Assembly: GCA_025934475.1 (NCBI GenBank)
Contig: JAICXZ010000029.1
Location: 1-12,298, forward strand
Direction of reading: 5' to 3'
Origin: Mucilaginibacter sp.
Lineage (GTDB): Bacteria > Bacteroidota > Bacteroidia > Sphingobacteriales > Sphingobacteriaceae
DNA length: 12,298 nucleotides
A program made the translations under genes and the position numbers. A model generated the notes under the pieces. It was not told the DNA's origin, did not search any database, and worked only from the letters and a program-made list of their open reading frames with translations. Numbering within the stretch: position 1 is the first letter of the stretch; each line of letters begins with the position of its first letter. Positions 7,720 to 12,298 of this stretch are shown here, one piece after another.

Positions 7720-10653
7720 TTAGAAATTAAGTGCGACATGCAGGGCGGCCTGTTTACTCGACGGATATGGGTCGACATCTATTCCCTGTGAAAAGCCCGT
7801 CCCGAAATTTGAAACTTCCGGATCGTAGCCCCTGTACTTCGTAATGGTGAAGTAGTTATGAAGCGATACGCCCACATTAACCGATTTGATAAAAGAAACC
7901 GGTAGCTTACGTACCGTATAATACAAGCCTATTTCCCTAAAACGCAAGTACCATGAGTTTTCGACGGTTTGCTGTGCATTAGTTCCAACCTGCATCAATT
8001 CGGTTACCCCCAATGGCGGCCCCTGTTTTGTAGGTTTGTCGAAGTCGGCGCTGGTCTGGCCAAATACATTCTCAAGATAGGTCACGTCCACATTCTGACC
8101 GCCATACTTCCAGTGCAACAGGAAGCGCAGGCTCCAGTCTTTAAAGAAGGTAATTTCATTATAGGTGCTCATCTGGAACCTTGGTTCAGCATTACCCAAA
8201 ACACCAACACCCCGGCCGTTGAGCCCGGTGATCTGTGTGGCCGATTTGCCCTGCTGTATCTCGTAAGTACCCAAAAGCACGCCGCCAAGCGAGCCCAACT
8301 GTATCGGAGAAACCACCAGTTTGGTTACATTCGAGCGGTTTAACCAGAAATTGACCGAGGTGTTCCACACTATATTTTTTTCTTCAACCGGCCTGGCATT
8401 GATACCCAGCTCGACGCCATGACTGGTGAGGTTACCGGCATTGATCCACTGCTGTGCAAAGCCTGAAGATGGCGGCGGCGTGGTCAGCAATAAGAAATCG
8501 TTAATGTCTTTAGCGTAGTAGGTTACTTCGAAACCCAACCGGCCTTTTAGTAAGCTGAAGTCGACGCCGGTTTCGAACTCGGTTTGTCTTTCGGGTTTAA
8601 TGTCAGCTTCGCCTTCAACCGGGTTAACCAGCAAGCCCGGGTTGCCCTGGATATTAGCAACGCCGAATGCTGTAAACTTACTTCCATAGGCAGGGACGTT
8701 ATTAGCCTGGCCATAAGCTGCGCGTAATTTTACGCTTTCGAATAGTCCCTGTTTGATGAGGCCCATATCGGTAAGGTTCCAGGAAATGCCGGCTTTAGGA
8801 TAAAAATAATATTTGGAAACATCGCCGTTATTACTTGAACGGTCGAGCCTTATCCCGCCTGTCAGTGTAACTGAATTAACTATGTTCGCCTCTTCCTGTA
8901 AGAAAATACCCGTATTTAAATATTTTGTGCGCGTTTGGGTTGCGCTTAAAGCGCCGGCCTGGTCAACGTTCGACTGGCCCGAGATCACCTGGCTGGCAAC
9001 ATCAAGCAGGTTATTGTAATTGCCTGTTTCACCGGTAACGCCAGCCGATGATGTCAAAAACAGCGAGCTTGATGGCGACCAGGTGTTAACCAGCGAAAAA
9101 ATATAGTTGGTATTCAGGTTTTTAGTGAACCCCTGTATGGATTGACCCTTATCTACCGACTCGAATTGCAATACATTTGGCATCAACACATTAGTTTCAA
9201 GGTTATAGAAATCAAATCCCCCTCTGCCAATAAATTTTGTATTGCTTTTACTGCTTTTTTGCAGGGTAATGTCCAGATTGGCGCCCATAATGAAGCGGTT
9301 GGTCGTTTCATTATTGGTCATCAGTGCAATGGTTTGCAAAGGGTTTGATGCAGCGAATGGGTTATTGGGATAATTGCCTGCGGCATCAGGATGCAATTGA
9401 GCAAAATCAGGAGTGGAAGAAAGCGCTATGCCGATACTTGTTCCGGAATTGTCATTGCCGAAAATACCCCTGTCGGCTGATGAATTGATGTAATTAGTGG
9501 TCAGGCCTAATTTAATATCATCAGTTACTTTGTGGTCGAGGTTTAATCTTACGTTGGTATTGTTATAGCCTGTGCGATTTACGATCCCTCCATCATCCTC
9601 GCGGCCTAACGAAAAGTAGAAACCGGTTTTATCTGTGTCGCCCGTCATGCTTACGTGGGTGTTAGATGTCAGCGGCTTATGGTCGTAAATTTCTTTTTCA
9701 TAATCATATATCTGGCCACTGCTTTTGGCTTGGTTAAACATATTTACCAGCGTGGCCGAATCACCCGGCAGCGTCGATGCCGTTTGTGCCGTAAATTGTC
9801 GCACGCCGAGCAGTTTGATCGGGCTCGAAAAACCTATATCCTGCGATATCGTCACATTGGTTTTGCCCTGCCTGCCTTTTTTGGTGGTGATAATAATCAC
9901 GCCGCCGGCAGCTTTGGAACCGTAGATCGCGGCGGCGGATGCGCCTTTTAATATCTCAATATTTTCAATGTCTTCTGGTCTCAAGTCGGCGATACGGCTT
10001 GAAGGGTTATCCTGGGTAGATGTAGAGCCTCCGCTTGCAGCGAGTGTAACAGCGTTCAAACCTCCGGATGTTGCTGAGTTATCAAGGTAAACCCCATCCA
10101 CAACATAAAGTGGCTGTGTGTTGCCATATACCGATGTAACGCCGCGCAGTTTTATCGAAATGCCACCACCCGGTGCGCCCGAATTGGCATTGATATCGGC
10201 TCCTGTTATTTTACCTTCTAGCGCTGCATCAAATGTTTGGGCTGGCGCAACACCGTTTAATTGATTAGAACTGATTTCGCCTACCGCATTGGCCAGGTTC
10301 TTTCTTTTTACAGACGTTGCGAGGCCTGTTACTACGACTTCGTCAAGCTTGGAAACGTCTTCATCAAGCTTAATTTTATAATTCGATTGGTTGGTTACGT
10401 TGATGGTTTGTGTTTTATAGCCCACCGAACTGATGATCAACGTAACATCTCCGTTCACAGCGATTGAAAACCAACCATTTGCGTCTGTTGTGGTGGCTCT
10501 TGTGGTGTTTTTTATCGTAACTGTCACGCCAGGCACTGGCGCGTTATTAGCCGCCGTAACGGTGCCCGTCACTGTTCTGCCTTGCGCTAGTAGTGAAAGG
10601 GGAAGTATGGTTATAAACAACCACGTTATGATATAAAGTAATTTTTGTTTCAT
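7720..10653 (-). CDS. SusC/RagA-family TonB-dependent outer-membrane transporter
   Basis: This 977-residue protein has a signal peptide (cleavage near LLAQ, about 23-24). A carboxypeptidase-D regulatory-like domain follows (about 27-97, GRTVTGTVTAANNAPVPGVT). Then comes a TonB box, LDEVVVTG (103-110), and a plug domain containing PLYVVDGVYLDN (181-192) and the ENIEILKGASAAAIYG segment. A beta-barrel fills the rest and ends in phenylalanine (HVALNF), as expected for recognition by the BAM machinery. No STN (secretin/TonB N-terminal) signalling domain precedes the CarboxypepD-like domain, so it is not of the FecA-like transducer type that works with an anti-sigma factor. With the SusD lipoprotein it should form an energy-dependent import complex. 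It begins 32 bp after the stop of CMD protein E. The substrate is unknown, and no carbohydrate-active enzyme is next to it. Confidence 0.96.
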   Translation of the reverse strand: MKQKLLYIITWLFITILPLSLLAQGRTVTGTVTAANNAPVPGVTVTIKNTTRATTTDANGWFSIAVNGDVTLIISSVGYKTQTINVTNQSNYKIKLDEDVSKLDEVVVTGLATSVKRKNLANAVGEISSNQLNGVAPAQTFDAALEGKITGADINANSGAPGGGISIKLRGVTSVYGNTQPLYVVDGVYLDNSATSGGLNAVTLAASGGSTSTQDNPSSRIADLRPEDIENIEILKGASAAAIYGSKAAGGVIIITTKKGRQGKTNVTISQDIGFSSPIKLLGVRQFTAQTASTLPGDSATLVNMFNQAKSSGQIYDYEKEIYDHKPLTSNTHVSMTGDTDKTGFYFSLGREDDGGIVNRTGYNNTNVRLNLDHKVTDDIKLGLTTNYINSSADRGIFGNDNSGTSIGIALSSTPDFAQLHPDAAGNYPNNPFAASNPLQTIALMTNNETTNRFIMGANLDITLQKSSKSNTKFIGRGGFDFYNLETNVLMPNVLQFESVDKGQSIQGFTKNLNTNYIFSLVNTWSPSSSLFLTSSAGVTGETGNYNNLLDVASQVISGQSNVDQAGALSATQTRTKYLNTGIFLQEEANIVNSVTLTGGIRLDRSSNNGDVSKYYFYPKAGISWNLTDMGLIKQGLFESVKLRAAYGQANNVPAYGSKFTAFGVANIQGNPGLLVNPVEGEADIKPERQTEFETGVDFSLLKGRLGFEVTYYAKDINDFLLLTTPPPSSGFAQQWINAGNLTSHGVELGINARPVEEKNIVWNTSVNFWLNRSNVTKLVVSPIQLGSLGGVLLGTYEIQQGKSATQITGLNGRGVGVLGNAEPRFQMSTYNEITFFKDWSLRFLLHWKYGGQNVDVTYLENVFGQTSADFDKPTKQGPPLGVTELMQVGTNAQQTVENSWYLRFREIGLYYTVRKLPVSFIKSVNVGVSLHNYFTITKYRGYDPEVSNFGTGFSQGIDVDPYPSSKQAALHVALNF

Positions 10654-10669
10654 GGTTTTGGTTGAATGG

Positions 10670-10681
10670 TTTATTAATAAA
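10670..10681. repeat. 12-bp AT palindrome between CMD-E and susC
   Basis: TTTATTAATAAA is a perfect palindrome in the 32-bp gap between the CMD-E stop and the susC start. It has no G or C and no T-tract behind it, so it is not a convincing terminator. It may be chance in an AT-rich gap, or it may help set the relative expression of susC. Confidence 0.3.
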
Positions 10682-10685
10682 GGGT

Positions 10686-11270
10686 TTAATGTCCGGCTTG
10701 CTGCTCATCGGCAACAGGTTGCTTGTTTAGAAAAATGTGATTACCATAACCGTTCTCGGCGATCTGACGCGCCCTAAGCGGATAGGACGACAAGTCACTT
10801 GGCGTTTTGGACGCAAGCCCGTCAACATAGCGATTGAACATGCAGAACGCTGCGGCTATCAACACGGTATCATGAATTTCCTTGTCCGATGCGCCCGATT
10901 GCTTGGCAGCTTCAATCTGGTTTGAAGTTACATGTCTGCCGCCTTTCTGGACGCTTCCAGCGATGATCAATAAAGCTTTCAGTTTATCTGACACGGGAGC
11001 GTGAGCCAGATCTTTGATCACCTCGTCCACCAATTGGTTATCATCATTCAGGTAACAGGTAACGATAGCGCCATGAGAATGCTCGCAATAGAAACAATTG
11101 TTCAGGTGAGAGACATAAGTAGCAATGAGTTCCCGTTCGGCCATGGTCAGGCCTTCATTAGTTCGCAAAAGCAGGTTGGCCAGTTCGCCCATGGGCGCGG
11201 CAGTTTCCGGGCTAAAGGCCATTAAAGACCTTATTCCGGGTAAATCTTCATTTACCTTAATATGAGGCAT
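10686..11270 (-). CDS. CMD/AhpD-like protein E (operon-leading copy)
   Basis: This CMD/AhpD-family protein is 194 residues from the ATG at 11270. The frame stays open upstream to an ATG at 11324, but the other four copies all begin M(A/P)HI, so MPHIKV at 11270 is the chosen start; GGAG directly precedes it. It has E47, C59-x-x-C62 and H66 of the AhpD-type active site, VQKGG, then the IHDTVLIAA block with a cysteine and NRYVDG. The C-terminal tail is long and polar (about 20 residues past GYGN, ending QAGH), unlike the other copies. It is the first gene of the operon and the only CMD copy upstream of susC, so its expression should follow promoter activity most directly. It is predicted to be cytoplasmic. 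Reaction unknown; thiol-redox chemistry is suggested by the motif. Confidence 0.9.
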   Translation of the reverse strand: MPHIKVNEDLPGIRSLMAFSPETAAPMGELANLLLRTNEGLTMAERELIATYVSHLNNCFYCEHSHGAIVTCYLNDDNQLVDEVIKDLAHAPVSDKLKALLIIAGSVQKGGRHVTSNQIEAAKQSGASDKEIHDTVLIAAAFCMFNRYVDGLASKTPSDLSSYPLRARQIAENGYGNHIFLNKQPVADEQQAGH

Positions 11271-11511
11271 CTCCAAATTTTTTAAGTGATTAAAAAGGAT
11301 ACCGCGGCCAAAAGCCTTGATCATCCTGTTGATTTTTCCGGAAGCAGACTGTTCAATAGAGCGGTGCTATGCGTATCCGGGAAAGCTGGTTTGATCTCAT
11401 TTTTTACAAGTGGACTGACCACTTCAGAAATTCGGAAAAACGCCTATTGGCAGATAATCGCGACATAGCGAGTAAGCGCACGACTGTAAAAAATGAAATG
11501 AATGGAGAGAA
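11271..11511 (-). promoter_or_regulatory. Probable leader/promoter region of the operon
   Basis: This 241-bp gap lies between the YRSD gene stop and CMD-E. It is the only gap of this size upstream of the operon, so the main promoter probably lies here. I found no clear match to the Bacteroidota -7 element (TAnnTTTG) at a convincing place. It contains a 12-bp inverted repeat and a short hairpin, annotated separately. The open frame extending CMD-E upstream to 11324 does not look coding. Confidence 0.45.
11397..11496. repeat. Inverted repeat pair with an inner hairpin in the operon leader
   Basis: TCATTTTTTACA at 11397-11408 is an exact reverse complement of TGTAAAAAATGA at 11485-11496, with 76 bp between them. 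Directly beside the left arm is AAGTGG-ACTGA-CCACTT (11408-11424), a 6-bp perfect hairpin with a 5-nt loop. Neither has the layout of an intrinsic terminator on the minus strand. The short hairpin could be an operator, and the long-range arms could fold the leader RNA or bind a dimeric regulator at two sites. Function is inferred only. Confidence 0.5.
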
Positions 11512-12144
11512 TTAAGCCTCGGGGGGCTGACCACCGATTTCGAGTGAAGTTTTAATAATACCCGCAACAGTGCAACTATAATGCTTTTTGGCAATGTCTG
11601 CCTGTGACGGATGCGTATAGTTAAGGCTTAGTAAAATGCTTTCACTTGAGCTCTTTTTAGTCAGTGGATTATTGGAGTGCTTATTGTTGGAAGCCGACTG
11701 ATCATTGATCAGCTTACCATACAATACATTGGCTTTAGCCAGTTTGTTTATCTCCGGATTAGGGATAACGCGCAAATACAGGGTATCCTTCGTTATCTTG
11801 ATTTCGGCGTAGTCGTATTTATCGTTCTTGATTTGAATCTGGCCGCTCACCTTTTCATATTCCCCGGTATATTCCTGGGGGGCCTGCGCCGGCATTACTA
11901 CCGGAATCTTTACTTCGACGAGGTCGGAACTTTTGTAACGACTGTGGTTAATGGTTTCGAACGTCTGGCTGTCGGATCGGTAGATAAGGTATTGAAAAAA
12001 CAAGTCGTAACCACCTGCATTAAACAGGATGACTAACGTCATCAGTATCGCAAATAGCTTTTTCAATGAATTGAGGACAACTGGTTGAGTATAAAAGTAT
12101 TTTAAATATTTGAATTTCCAAATAGGTGCATCGAAATCGTGCAT
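11512..12144 (-). CDS. YRSD-motif membrane-anchored protein of unknown function
   Basis: This frame encodes 210 residues from the ATG at 12144. One hydrophobic segment spans about 30-52, YRSD lies at 55-58 and DLVEVKIP at 74-81. A beta-rich region with TKDTLYLRVIPNPEINKL follows (118-135). The region around 148-168 is Ser/Asn/Lys-rich and low-complexity, and the C-terminus is GGQPPEA. It is paralogous to the truncated gene at 1-221. The alignment puts codon 27, a TTG at 12066, exactly opposite the ATG of that paralogue (LKKLFAI against MKKRIAI), so the true protein may be 184 residues. The 12144 ATG is kept because an A-rich stretch precedes it. The topology suggests a membrane anchor with a periplasmic domain. 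The function is not recognised. It precedes the operon by 241 bp and is probably transcribed separately. Confidence 0.75.
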   Translation of the reverse strand: MHDFDAPIWKFKYLKYFYTQPVVLNSLKKLFAILMTLVILFNAGGYDLFFQYLIYRSDSQTFETINHSRYKSSDLVEVKIPVVMPAQAPQEYTGEYEKVSGQIQIKNDKYDYAEIKITKDTLYLRVIPNPEINKLAKANVLYGKLINDQSASNNKHSNNPLTKKSSSESILLSLNYTHPSQADIAKKHYSCTVAGIIKTSLEIGGQPPEA

Positions 12145-12224
12145 TTTATTTGTTAACCATATCGAAGATTTTAGATGTGTTGATACGCGTTTTTATGAAT
12201 AATTAGGCGAAGTGGCGAAAATAA

Positions 12225-12257
12225 AAAATCCTCTAAACCAACGATTTAGAGGATTTT
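12225..12257 (-). terminator. Intrinsic terminator after the tRNA gene
   Basis: This is a perfect 13-bp stem (12225-12237 with 12245-12257) around a 7-nt loop. Read on the minus strand, the stem ends in TTTT and continues into a T-rich run (GAGGATTTTTTATTTT), as for rho-independent termination. It lies about 25 bp downstream of the tRNA 3' end and 80 bp upstream of the YRSD gene, so it should stop tRNA transcription before that gene. Confidence 0.85.
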
Positions 12258-12281
12258 GAAGTAATTTGATTGAGTTTTCAG

Positions 12282-12298
12282 CGGTGAGGGGGGGATTC
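12282..12298 (-). tRNA. tRNA 3' end, probably tRNA-Ser (truncated by window edge)
   Basis: Read on the minus strand, the last 17 bases are GAAT (3' part of the T-loop), CCCCC (3' side of the T-stem), CCTCACC (3' side of the acceptor stem) and G (discriminator base). This fits the end of a tRNA whose acceptor stem starts GGTGAGG. A G discriminator with this acceptor stem is typical of tRNA-Ser. CCA is not encoded, as is common in Bacteroidota. A terminator follows 25 bp on, which supports a stable-RNA gene. The anticodon lies outside the window, so the isotype is inference. Confidence 0.65.

Noticed and set aside
11271..11324. 18-residue N-terminal extension of CMD protein E
   Set aside because: All four other copies start at M(A/P)HI, and the extension matches nothing in them; the internal ATG at 11270 is preferred.
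11408..11424. Intrinsic terminator in the operon leader
   Set aside because: The stem is only 6 bp and no T-tract follows it on the minus strand.
12225..12257. Terminator for a plus-strand gene
   Set aside because: The T-rich run follows the stem only on the minus strand, and no plus-strand gene ends here.

Overview
The window looks like a piece of a Bacteroidota chromosome, most likely a Sphingobacteriaceae-type soil or plant-associated bacterium (Mucilaginibacter/Pedobacter-like). This rests on a SusC/SusD outer-membrane pair, A-rich start regions with little Shine-Dalgarno signal, and a tRNA 3' end with no encoded CCA. The genus is inference from general feel, not a database match.

Every recognised gene lies on the minus strand, so the window reads right to left. 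At the right edge is the 3' end of a tRNA gene, probably tRNA-Ser (12282-12298), followed by a strong intrinsic terminator (12225-12257). Next comes a membrane-anchored protein of unknown function with a YRSD motif (11512-12144). A 240-bp leader (11271-11511) probably holds the promoter of a long operon. In transcription order the operon is: carboxymuconolactone decarboxylase (CMD)/AhpD-like protein E (10686-11270); SusC-type TonB-dependent transporter (7720-10653); SusD-type lipoprotein (6404-7708); secreted alpha/beta-hydrolase esterase (4937-6391); MetE-C-terminal-like methyltransferase (3869-4924); CMD protein D (3293-3853); MFS transporter (2026-3288); CMD proteins C (1474-2022), B (789-1367) and A (238-786); and the start of a second YRSD protein cut off by the left edge (1-221). 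Inside this run the gaps are 2-32 bp, except for 106 bp between C and B. That gap is filled by a degenerate 9-10 bp repeat that reverses orientation and can fold into a hairpin.

The remarkable feature is five full-length CMD/AhpD-like paralogues in one operon. All five keep the E-x11-C-x2-C-x3-H active-site pattern of AhpD. They are interleaved with an outer-membrane uptake pair, an exported esterase, an inner-membrane transporter and a MetE-like enzyme. No glycoside hydrolase, polysaccharide lyase or regulator is visible, so this is not an ordinary polysaccharide utilisation locus. A working model (inference) is that SusCD imports a small, possibly aromatic, esterified or methylated compound. 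The esterase would cleave it in the periplasm or at the surface, the MFS protein would carry the product across the inner membrane, and the MetE-like and CMD proteins would handle methyl-transfer, thiol-redox or decarboxylation steps in the cytoplasm. Two paralogous YRSD proteins bracket the operon.
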